From HB2-32-21 sp003448675 (GTDB lineage: Bacteria > Pseudomonadota > Gammaproteobacteria > Pseudomonadales > Porticoccaceae), in contig JBFHDK010000098.1 of NCBI GenBank assembly GCA_041584755.1, positions 1-8,222 on the forward strand: a stretch of 8,222 bases of DNA, read 5' to 3'. The notes below the pieces were generated by a model. It was not told where the DNA came from and searched no databases. It saw nothing but the letters and a program-made list of their open reading frames with translations. Both the position numbers and the translations under genes were made by a program. Positions 1-6,032 of this stretch are shown piece after piece (position 1 is the first letter of the stretch; each line of letters opens with the position of its first letter).

Positions 1-190
1 GATGCTACGCGGTGGCCTTTTGTTGTGCAATTAGTTTTGCGGTGCGCATGTCGGCCCCGCTTATACATCCCATGGCATCGTTTTCTGTCAGTTGAACGCG
101 CGCCAGCTGAGGCTGTTATCAAGGGCTTGCATTATTTGGTTTGATTTTATATTGCGTGATTCTTATTCCATTTTGTTGTTTTGCGGACCT

Positions 191-205
191 ATTACACTGG
201 GTAAT
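191..205. promoter_or_regulatory. ATTAC-N5-GTAAT palindrome, possible operator
   Basis: The sequence reads ATTACACTGGGTAAT, with perfect 5-base arms around a 5-base centre. It contains TTAC-N5-GTAA, which fits the loose T-N11-A pattern of LysR-type regulator sites. It ends 6 bases before a TATAAT box, so it would cover the -35 zone of that promoter, where no good TTGACA match is visible. That arrangement would suit an activator or repressor site controlling the amidohydrolase gene. No regulator gene lies in the window. Short palindromes occur by chance, so the assignment is tentative. Confidence 0.3.
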
Positions 206-211
206 TAGCTA

Positions 212-217
212 TATAAT
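212..217 (+). promoter_or_regulatory. Candidate -10 box of the amidohydrolase gene
   Basis: This is a perfect TATAAT hexamer in an AT-rich leader, 67 bases before the ATG at 285. The hexamer at the expected -35 distance (CTATTA at 189-194) is a poor match to TTGACA, so if this is a real promoter it may need an activator. The rest of the leader (1-284) holds no gene I can support. Confidence 0.4.
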
Positions 218-284
218 CGGGCGGATAACTTTTCCATCCCGAATTTAAACTCAACTGATGCATAACAGTGCATAGGAGAATGAT

Positions 285-2024
285 ATGTCTGAGTACGATA
301 AGGTAATTAAAGGGGGCACCATTATTGATGGTACACGCACCCGAAAAGCATTTGTCGGGGATATTGCAATCAAGGATGGTCTGATTGCGAAAATCACCGA
401 AGGCGATGGCATTCCGGCGAGTGCGGGTGCCGAAGTAATCGATGCCACCGGTTTGAATGTGGTGCCCGGTTTTATTGATCTGCATACCCATTACGATGGT
501 CAGCTACTGTGGGACCCCTACCTGAGCTGCTCAAGTTGGCACGGTGTAACTTCCGTTGCTATCGGCAACTGCGGTTTTGGTTTCGCCCCGGCTCACCCGG
601 AACAACAGGAGCGTTTGATGCTGTCCATGGAGCGGGTGGAAGCCATTCCCCTGGCCACCATGAAGGCCGGTATGGATTGGGATTGGGAAACCTTCCCCGA
701 ATGGCTGGATTCCCTGGATCGTCGCCCCAAGGGCATCAACGTCATGAGCTTCGTCCCCCTGAATCCCTTGATGGTCTACGTGATGGGTATCGATGCGGCC
801 AAGACCCGTGAACCTACCGAGGAAGAGCTGGCCGAGATGCTGCGCCTGATGGAAGAATCCCTGGATGCCGGTGGTGTCGGTTTCTCCATGCAGCGCCTGG
901 GTGATGGTTTTACCTCTGTTCAACGTGACTACGACGGCACCCCGATGCCCACTGACACGATGTCCGACGAGCTGTGCCTGGCCTTTGCCAATGTGCTTAA
1001 GGATCGTGGTCAGGGTTTCATTCAGCTGACTCAGGCCAAGAACGATGTGGTCGCAGACCTGGATTTCGGTGCTGATCTTGCCAGAGAGTCCGATGCCGTG
1101 GTGCTCTGGAACGCCGTACAGGTCAACGAATACCACCCCCATCAGCATCGCCGCATGTTGAAGTGGGTAAACGAACAACGCGAACAAGGCCACAAAATCT
1201 GGATGCAGGCCATTACCACCCCTAACGACATGCGCTTCATGCTCGATGACTTCAACCTCTTTGACGGCAATGGCGCATGGCGCGATGTAACCATCGGTGA
1301 CGTACCCACGCGGATCGCCAAAATGAATGATCCTGAATTACGCGCCGCGGTTCGCGATGATTACGATAACGGCAGTGCACCGTTTGTCAGTGGCCCCATC
1401 GCCAACATCGTCATCGACTCCGTGGCCAACGAAGAAAACCAGAAGTACGTGGGAATGACGGTGGCCGAGCTCGGTGTTGCCACCGGCAAACATCCCGCCG
1501 ATGCGATGCTCGATCTGGCTACCAGCGAAGGTCTGAAAACCGTGTTCTACGTGACGCCCTTTAACTACGAGCAAAGCTATATGCAGGAAGTGCTCGATAA
1601 CGAGTGGACCGTCCCCGGGGTTTCCGATGGTGGCGCCCATACCAAGTTCCTGAACTTCGGCCGTTATCCAACCGACCTGATTTGTGACAGTGTCCGAGAA
1701 CGTGGCGCTTACACGCTGGAAGAAGCCCACTACCGCCTGGCGGCCTTGCCTGCTATTGCGGCGGGTTTTGATGATCGTGGCACCCTGGAAGTGGGTCGCG
1801 CGGCGGATATCGTGATCTATGATTACGAAAATCTAAAACTCTTGCCTACCACTATTGCCCATGATTTGCCTGGCGACGAATGGCGCTACGTTGAAACAGC
1901 GGAAGGGTATCGCTACACCATCGTCAACGGTGTCACCATCCGTGTTGATAATGAAGTCACCGGTGAATACCCCGGAAAACTGTTGCGTCACGGAAGCGCC
2001 ATGGGCGTTACACGTGCGGCGTAA
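285..2024 (+). CDS. D-aminoacylase-like amidohydrolase (amidohydrolase family 3)
   Basis: A 579-residue TIM-barrel metallohydrolase of the N-acyl-D-amino-acid deacylase group, expected to be cytoplasmic and to cleave an amide or cyclic amide bond; the substrate is unknown. The N-terminal beta-sandwich segment (about residues 5-60) leads to the metal-binding HTHYD motif at 67-71 (H67, H69). GNCGFG follows, with C96, which matches the bridging cysteine of Alcaligenes D-aminoacylase in position and context. The SDGGAH motif (447-452) supplies the catalytic aspartate D448. The C-terminal LEVGRAADIVIYD segment (501-513) is the usual return to the sandwich domain. At the strands that normally carry the two further histidine ligands I see FIQLTQ (245-250) and LWNAVQ (274-279) instead, so metal content and activity may differ from true D-aminoacylase. 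The protein is longer than the roughly 480 residues of that enzyme. The ATG has AGGAGA at 274-279, 5 bases upstream. It is transcribed alone and closed by a terminator. The family call is firm; the substrate is not. Confidence 0.9.
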   Translation: MSEYDKVIKGGTIIDGTRTRKAFVGDIAIKDGLIAKITEGDGIPASAGAEVIDATGLNVVPGFIDLHTHYDGQLLWDPYLSCSSWHGVTSVAIGNCGFGFAPAHPEQQERLMLSMERVEAIPLATMKAGMDWDWETFPEWLDSLDRRPKGINVMSFVPLNPLMVYVMGIDAAKTREPTEEELAEMLRLMEESLDAGGVGFSMQRLGDGFTSVQRDYDGTPMPTDTMSDELCLAFANVLKDRGQGFIQLTQAKNDVVADLDFGADLARESDAVVLWNAVQVNEYHPHQHRRMLKWVNEQREQGHKIWMQAITTPNDMRFMLDDFNLFDGNGAWRDVTIGDVPTRIAKMNDPELRAAVRDDYDNGSAPFVSGPIANIVIDSVANEENQKYVGMTVAELGVATGKHPADAMLDLATSEGLKTVFYVTPFNYEQSYMQEVLDNEWTVPGVSDGGAHTKFLNFGRYPTDLICDSVRERGAYTLEEAHYRLAALPAIAAGFDDRGTLEVGRAADIVIYDYENLKLLPTTIAHDLPGDEWRYVETAEGYRYTIVNGVTIRVDNEVTGEYPGKLLRHGSAMGVTRAA

Positions 2025-2054
2025 GGTTCGGTTAACAGAATTTTTGGTCACCTG

Positions 2055-2084
2055 AAAAAAGCCGGGTTTTACCCGGCTTTTTTT
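2055..2084. terminator. Intrinsic terminator after the amidohydrolase gene
   Basis: A perfect 7-base stem GCCGGGT (2061-2067) and ACCCGGC (2071-2077) encloses a TTT loop. It is preceded by six A (2055-2060) and followed by seven T (2078-2084). It starts 30 bases after the stop codon at 2022-2024. The A-run on the other side makes it formally bidirectional, but only the plus strand has a gene ending here. It separates the amidohydrolase transcript from the monooxygenase gene that follows. Confidence 0.92.
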
Positions 2085-2177
2085 CGCCTTAAAGAAAAGC
2101 GTTTTAAGCGACTAGCCAACATCGGCATCGTGTTTGATGGAGTGGGATAAACTCGCTAACAGTCAGGATCGATAACA

Positions 2178-3224
2178 ATGAAAGTCTTTACCACTATTCC
2201 CCAGCATGATTTGAAAGCCGTACCCGCTGCGGCCCAGGCAATTGAGGCGGCTGGCTATGATGGGTTGATGTCCATGGAGAACGCCCACGATCCTTTTTTG
2301 CCACTGGGTGTCGCCGCAACTGTTACTGAAAAGGTTGAGCTGATTACAGGCATCGCCATTGCCTTTGCCCGCAGCCCCATGAGCGCGGCAAACATCGGCT
2401 GGGATTTACAGGCCGCCTCCGGCGGTCGGTTTGTGATGGGTCTGGGCAGCCAGATCAAGGCTCACAACCTGCGCCGTTTCAGTGTGCCCTGGTCGGCGCC
2501 CGCGCCGCGAATGAAGGAGTACGTCCAGGCCCTGCGGGCCATCTGGTCGGCCTGGAAGGGTGACGGTAAGCTGGATTTTCGCGGCGAGCATTACCAATTC
2601 ACTCTGATGACACCCAACTTCGTGCCGGAAAATTACGATGCCCCTCCGCCAGCCGTCACCCTGGCCGCAGTGGGGCCGGGCATGCTCAAGGTGGCCGGCG
2701 AGGTGGCCGACGGCGTGCGCCTGCATCCCTTTTGTACGCGGGGCTACGTCGATAATGTGGTGATGCCCAACCTCGAAGCCGGCATGGCCCGATCGGGTCG
2801 GCGTCGAGAGAATTTCGAGATTTCAGGCGGTGGTTTTATCGCCACGGGGCCGGATCAGGCGGCGGTGGATAAGATGCTTGAGTGGGTGCGCTATCGTATC
2901 GCGTTTTACGCCTCCACGCCCGCTTACTGGCCGGTGCTGGCGCAGCACGGTCTGGAGGACCTGGGACAAAAACTTAATACCATGACCAAGGCCGGTGAGT
3001 GGGACAAAATCGCAGCGGAGGTTTCCGATGAGACGGTTGCCCTGTTTGCCGCCATCGGCACCCACGAAACCATCGCCAGCGCTATTGAAAAACGTTTCGG
3101 TGATGCGGCGGACGGTATCTTTGCCAGTGTGGCCACGGTGATGCCGGCGGATTTGCCGCCGGAGCTGGTACAGGATATCCGGCGCATCAAGACACCCTTC
3201 GCAGGTTTTGACACCACTTGCTGA
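2178..3224 (+). CDS. Luciferase-like monooxygenase, TIGR03617 type
   Basis: A 348-residue TIM-barrel protein of the bacterial luciferase-like (LLM) superfamily, in the subgroup usually named F420-dependent oxidoreductase, MSMEG_2256 family. Expected to be a soluble flavin- or deazaflavin-dependent oxidoreductase; no substrate can be read from the sequence. Visible family features are the N-terminal IPQHDL and AAGYDGL segments (7-30), FARSPMSAANIGWDLQ (63-78), the glycine-rich SGGRFVMGLGSQ run (81-92) that in this fold lies near the cofactor phosphate, HNLRRFSVPW (96-105), and VAGEVADGVRLHPF (172-185). The C-terminal part (about 235-340) is helical and typical of the subgroup. The ATG has AGGA at 2165-2168, 9 bases upstream. 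It follows a terminator, so it needs its own promoter in 2085-2177, where I see no strong -35/-10 pair. A second LLM gene follows at 3320 and is not a close paralogue. Whether the host makes F420 cannot be judged here; FMN is an alternative. Confidence 0.88.
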   Translation: MKVFTTIPQHDLKAVPAAAQAIEAAGYDGLMSMENAHDPFLPLGVAATVTEKVELITGIAIAFARSPMSAANIGWDLQAASGGRFVMGLGSQIKAHNLRRFSVPWSAPAPRMKEYVQALRAIWSAWKGDGKLDFRGEHYQFTLMTPNFVPENYDAPPPAVTLAAVGPGMLKVAGEVADGVRLHPFCTRGYVDNVVMPNLEAGMARSGRRRENFEISGGGFIATGPDQAAVDKMLEWVRYRIAFYASTPAYWPVLAQHGLEDLGQKLNTMTKAGEWDKIAAEVSDETVALFAAIGTHETIASAIEKRFGDAADGIFASVATVMPADLPPELVQDIRRIKTPFAGFDTTC

Positions 3225-3272
3225 TATTTCCTCAAGTCCTCGCGTAGACTTGCGTCCCTGGTAAGAAGCTTC

Positions 3273-3308
3273 ACTAGATAAAGCCCTTAATTTCTAAAGA
3301 CTAGATAA
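3273..3308 (+). repeat. Two copies of ACTAGATAA in the intergenic leader
   Basis: The 9-mer ACTAGATAA occurs at 3273-3281 and again at 3300-3308, 27 bases start to start. Extending it gives ACTAGATAA(A/G)G in both copies. The second copy ends inside the Shine-Dalgarno site (AAGGAA, 3307-3312) of the next gene. The repeat could be a pair of regulator sites or a small local duplication; its function is unknown. Confidence 0.55.
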
Positions 3309-3319
3309 GGAACAACCCG

Positions 3320-4255
3320 ATGACACTCTCCCTTGAACAGGATATGAAATTTGGCTGGATGACCTCCATGGATAGCCTGGAGTCCGTCCGCCAAACCGTG
3401 AAGTTGGCCGATGATATCGGCATGGATTCCCTCTGGGTGGGCGACCATATCGCCTTTGCCGTACCAATCATGGACCCGCTCCTGCAACTGGCCCAGGCTG
3501 CGGCCCTCAGCGACCGGCTAACCCTGGGTACGTCGGTATACCTCCTGCCTCTACGCCACCCTACGACTGTGGCTAAGCAAGTCTCGACCCTGGATCGCCT
3601 CACCGAGGGAAGACTTATTTTTGGCGTCGGCATCGGCGGCGAGTTTCCCAATGAGTTTGCCGCCTGCGGGGTGCCGGTCAAGGAACGCGGCGCGCGCCTC
3701 TCCGAGGGCATGGATGTGCTTCGTGCACTCTGGACAGGCGGCAAGGTCAGTCACCAGGGCAAGTTCTTTCCTTTCGAGGATGTGATGATGCGGCCCAAGC
3801 CCGTCCAGGCCGGCGGCCCGCCCATCTGGTGTGGTGGGCGCTCTGAAGCGGCTTTACAGCGGGCCGGGCGCAAGGCCGATGGCTATATTTCCTACGTGGT
3901 GACCCCTGACATGTACCAGTCAGCACTGGCTACCATGGCCGCTGCCGCCGAGGAGGCCGGCCGGCAGGTGGATCGCTTTGGTACCGCTCACCTGTTGTTT
4001 TTTCGCATTGATGACAGCTTCGAGAAATCCTGGGATGTCGCTACCGAGCACCTCAGCGAGCGTTACGCCAGCGACTTCCGAGGCCCGGCGAAAAAATACT
4101 GTGCCCTGGGCAAGCCCGAACAGGTAGCCGAAACTATCAACCGTTTTCGGGAGGCGGGAGTTCGCCACATTATTATTGATTCCGTGAGCCCTCCGGAAGA
4201 GCGTCTTGAACAGGTGGAGCGCTTTGCCCGGGAGGTAAAACCGTTACTGGTTTGA
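3320..4255 (+). CDS. Luciferase-like monooxygenase, TIGR03619 (Rv2161c) type
   Basis: A 311-residue LLM-superfamily TIM-barrel oxidoreductase, closest in pattern to the probable F420-dependent Rv2161c family. Recognisable segments are FGWMTSMDSL near the N-terminus (11-20), the strand and turn SLWVGDHIAF (37-46), LRHPTTVAKQVSTLDRLTEGRL (78-99), the glycine-rich FGVGIGGEFPNEF (101-113), ERGARLSEGMDVLRALWTG (122-140), PPIWCGGRSEAALQRAGRKADG (167-188) and the C-terminal GKPEQVAETINRFREAGV (264-281). These are the usual LLM elements forming the flavin or deazaflavin site. The ATG at 3320 has AAGGAA 7 bases upstream. An internal ATG at 3344 (residue 9) is possible because the family core starts at about residue 10. 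The gene is 95 bases from the upstream LLM gene, so they may or may not share a transcript. It converges on the alpha/beta hydrolase gene with 15 bases between the stops. Cofactor and substrate are unknown. Confidence 0.88.
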   Translation: MTLSLEQDMKFGWMTSMDSLESVRQTVKLADDIGMDSLWVGDHIAFAVPIMDPLLQLAQAAALSDRLTLGTSVYLLPLRHPTTVAKQVSTLDRLTEGRLIFGVGIGGEFPNEFAACGVPVKERGARLSEGMDVLRALWTGGKVSHQGKFFPFEDVMMRPKPVQAGGPPIWCGGRSEAALQRAGRKADGYISYVVTPDMYQSALATMAAAAEEAGRQVDRFGTAHLLFFRIDDSFEKSWDVATEHLSERYASDFRGPAKKYCALGKPEQVAETINRFREAGVRHIIIDSVSPPEERLEQVERFAREVKPLLV

Positions 4256-4270
4256 TACATCCTGGGGCTG

Positions 4271-5047
4271 CTACCAGGAATGCTCGTAATGTTCCGGCGG
4301 TGGCAGTTCCAGAAATTCAAATACCACGTCCTTGGTCAGGTTTTCCGCCAGCACCGAATGGTGGGAGGCCCGTGGAATTAGGGCGCCCCTGGCCCCGGCG
4401 ATGGCTTCGGCCAGGGGCGCCGGATCGCCGCTTAGCTCATCCATCTGAGCGCCCACCACCAGCACGGGCACGTTGATCTGGGCCAGTTCATCCCTGTCCA
4501 GTGGCAGCGGAATACCTCGGGTGCAGGCCGCCAGGGCCTCCCGGTCACCCCGAGTGGATTCCACAAAGGTTCGGAATGAGGCGGCGGCCTCGTCCTCAAT
4601 ATTCCAGGGCTCGTCACTGAGCAAGGCTTCAGCCATGGCCTCCGGGTCCCGGGCCGGTATCAGCATATATTCACCGACGCCAATCAACACCGCTGTTTCC
4701 ACGCGCTCGCTGTGATTAATGGCCAGGTGCAGGGTGATGCGCGCGCCCATGGAATGGCTGACAATTGGCGCCTTCTCGATATTTAATTTGTCCATCAGTC
4801 GCAGCACATCGCCGGCCATATCCTGGATGGAGTAGTCTTCGGCTCTGTAGAGCTTCTCGCTTTCGCCATGACCCCGGTGGTCGAACATCACCGCCTCCCG
4901 ACCCGCCTTCATTAAGGTGCCATGCCAGTCATTGGCCATCCAGGCCTGCCGGCGATGGGCGGCAAAGCCATGGCACAGAATCACCGGCGCGCCTGTACCG
5001 AAGGTTTCATAAACAATCTCCACCCCGTCTGAATCGAAGCTTGGCAT
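4271..5047 (-). CDS. Alpha/beta-fold hydrolase
   Basis: A 258-residue serine hydrolase of the alpha/beta fold, expected to be soluble and to act on an ester, lactone or C-C bond; the exact substrate is unknown. The N-terminal strands are followed by the oxyanion motif HG (H26-G27) and by FDHRGHGES (55-63). The nucleophile elbow is S-H-S-M-G (97-101) with S99 as nucleophile; its first position is serine where the classic GxSxG has glycine. The likely acid is D203 in GAQMDELSG, and the catalytic histidine is H229 or H230 in RASHHSVLAEN. A lid region of about residues 125-180 is present and the length is normal. The ATG has AGGGGA at 5055-5060, 7 bases upstream. It diverges from the ABM-fold gene across 157 bases and converges on the second LLM gene. 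Such hydrolases often follow monooxygenases in ring-cleavage pathways, but nothing here proves that role. Confidence 0.9.
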   Translation of the reverse strand: MPSFDSDGVEIVYETFGTGAPVILCHGFAAHRRQAWMANDWHGTLMKAGREAVMFDHRGHGESEKLYRAEDYSIQDMAGDVLRLMDKLNIEKAPIVSHSMGARITLHLAINHSERVETAVLIGVGEYMLIPARDPEAMAEALLSDEPWNIEDEAAASFRTFVESTRGDREALAACTRGIPLPLDRDELAQINVPVLVVGAQMDELSGDPAPLAEAIAGARGALIPRASHHSVLAENLTKDVVFEFLELPPPEHYEHSW

Positions 5048-5063
5048 GTGTTGTTCCCCTGAG

Positions 5064-5081
5064 CTGATTGTTATTGGTCAG
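5064..5081. promoter_or_regulatory. Imperfect palindrome in the divergent spacer
   Basis: CTGATTGTTATTGGTCAG has 4 perfect outer base pairs (CTGA and TCAG) around an imperfect centre. It lies just upstream of the Shine-Dalgarno site of the alpha/beta hydrolase gene, in the 157-base spacer (5048-5204) shared with the divergent ABM-fold gene. It might be an operator for the hydrolase gene. The same spacer has CTGACA (5122-5127) and TATACT (5142-5147) facing the ABM gene, but their 14-base spacing is too short for a standard promoter. Confidence 0.15.
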
Positions 5082-5204
5082 TAAATGTTGATGGTTCCAG
5101 TGTAGCGCCCGGCCCCCCGGTCTGACAAAAGCCAAAGCCTCTATACTCATGGTGATGCCGATGGGCTATAGTGACGCCCCGAAAATAATTCACTGGAGAT
5201 AATC

Positions 5205-5492
5205 ATGATTGGAGTCATCGCGACACTGAAAATACAGGATGGCAAACAAGAAGGTTTTGAAGCCCTGATGAAGGAGCTGACCGCTGCGGTTCGCGCCAAT
5301 GAGCCGGCCTGCACGTTGTATCAGCTGCATAAAACCGACGATCCCACCACCTACATCATGCTCGAGCAGTACGGCAGCGGGGCTGATCTGGAAGCCCATC
5401 GGGTTACCCCCCACTTCAAGGAGCTGGGCGGCAAGTTGGGTGAGTTTCTGGCTGGTGCGCCGGGTATTCAGATTCTGCCGGCGGTAGAATAG
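5205..5492 (+). CDS. Antibiotic biosynthesis monooxygenase (ABM) domain protein
   Basis: A 95-residue single-domain protein with the dimeric alpha/beta barrel (ferredoxin-like) fold of the ABM family, which includes the quinol monooxygenase YgiN and cofactor-free oxygenases such as ActVA-Orf6. The pattern is typical: a first strand IGVIATLKI (2-10), a helix with GKQEGFEALMKELTAAVRANEP (13-34), CTLYQLHKTDDPTTYIMLEQYGS (36-58), then the helix LEAHRVTPHFKELGGKL (62-78) with H65 and H70. The family usually acts as a dimer. Members either oxidise quinols and polycyclic phenols with O2 or have no proven activity, so the role is open. The ATG has GGAG at 5195-5198, 6 bases upstream. It is divergent from the alpha/beta hydrolase gene and followed by a GC-rich hairpin before the hydratase pair. 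Confidence 0.88.
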   Translation: MIGVIATLKIQDGKQEGFEALMKELTAAVRANEPACTLYQLHKTDDPTTYIMLEQYGSGADLEAHRVTPHFKELGGKLGEFLAGAPGIQILPAVE

Positions 5493-5510
5493 TTTATAGC
5501 TTCTCCATGG

Positions 5511-5539
5511 CAGGGCGCTTATCTGTTAGCGGCGCCCTG
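5511..5539 (+). terminator. GC-rich hairpin between the ABM gene and the hydratase pair
   Basis: A perfect 8-base stem CAGGGCGC (5511-5518) and GCGCCCTG (5532-5539) encloses a 13-base loop. With one bulged G the stem can extend by CT/AG. It starts 19 bases after the ABM stop codon and is followed by TGTTGTTAC, not a clean T-run. It could be a weak terminator, a processing site or a partial attenuator that lowers expression of the downstream pair. No other promoter is obvious in 5493-5572. Confidence 0.4.
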
Positions 5540-5572
5540 TGTTGTTACATCTTATGAGCTTTGGATCCTGCA

Positions 5573-6028
5573 ATGCCTGAACTACTTACCCCCGAAATCA
5601 AGGCCCGTATCGGCGATGCAAACCCTACCATCCATGTGGAAGTGACTCGCCGGGACATACAGAAATACGCGGTCTCCACCGGACAAACCGCCCGGAAATA
5701 CCTTGATGGCGACGAAGCGCCGCCCCTGTTTCATTTTGGCTACTCCATGGACATCCTGCCGCCGGAAAAGCTGCGCAAGGACGGCATCGCCGAGGACAAG
5801 CTGATCCCGCCGCTGCCGTTGAAGCGGGTGATGGCTGGAAGTTCCGACACCGTCTATCACCGCCCCATACGCCCCGGCGACAAACTGGCCATCACCCGGC
5901 GTCTGAAAGACCTTTACGAAAAAGAAGGGAAATCTGGCCCACTGATTTTTGTGGTCACCGAAGTTGTGGTGGAAACTGAGGACGGCGAGCCCGTGCTCAA
6001 CGAAACAACGTCACTGATTGCGAGGTAG
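5573..6028 (+). CDS. FAS1-like dehydratase-domain protein (MaoC-like N-terminal type)
   Basis: A 151-residue single hot-dog domain of the FAS1-like / MaoC-like N-terminal dehydratase group, the type found in HadA/HadC and in the N-terminal half of mesaconyl-C4-CoA hydratase. Visible features are the N-terminal helix LLTPEIKARIGD (4-15), EVTRRDIQKYAVSTG (23-37), PLFHFGYSMD (51-60), the MAGSSDTVYHRPIRPGDKLAITRRL segment (87-111) typical of this half, and EKEGKSGPLIFVVTEVVVETEDGEPV (116-141), which forms the last strands. This half normally lacks the catalytic Asp-His pair and forms a heterodimer with a catalytic MaoC partner, which is encoded next door. I chose the ATG at 5573, which has GGAT at 5563-5566; a TTG at 5561 would add four residues but has a poorly placed ribosome site. 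The stop is 4 bases from the next start, so the two are probably co-translated. Confidence 0.85.
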   Translation: MPELLTPEIKARIGDANPTIHVEVTRRDIQKYAVSTGQTARKYLDGDEAPPLFHFGYSMDILPPEKLRKDGIAEDKLIPPLPLKRVMAGSSDTVYHRPIRPGDKLAITRRLKDLYEKEGKSGPLIFVVTEVVVETEDGEPVLNETTSLIAR

Positions 6029-6032
6029 AAGT

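Noticed and set aside
1..144. Open frames at the left edge: plus-strand frame 1 open to the stop at 142-144, and a minus-strand frame open at 5-115 that reads somewhat like protein
   Set aside because: Both are under 50 codons with no ribosome site or motif. A real gene tail cannot be told from chance without the sequence further left.
531..1193. 220-codon open frame on the minus strand inside the amidohydrolase gene
   Set aside because: It lies wholly antisense to a gene with clear family motifs, is rich in His, Gly and Gln as expected for a shadow frame, and has no family pattern I recognise.
3144..3162. Perfect 7-base inverted repeat CCGGCGG-ATTTG-CCGCCGG
   Set aside because: It lies inside the first LLM coding sequence, has no T-tract, and is explained by GC-rich codons for Pro, Ala and Leu.
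4252..4476. 74-codon plus-strand frame, and similar frames at 4473-4715 and 4765-5067
   Set aside because: They are antisense to the alpha/beta hydrolase gene, rich in Pro, Arg and Ser, and have no ribosome site or recognisable domain.
5122..5147. CTGACA and TATACT as a promoter for the ABM gene
   Set aside because: The spacing is 14 bases, too short for a normal sigma-70 promoter, so I did not list it as a feature of its own.
5561..5572. TTG start for the FAS1-like dehydratase gene, adding four residues
   Set aside because: The ATG at 5573 has a better-spaced ribosome site and fits the usual N-terminus; the TTG has only GAG two bases upstream.
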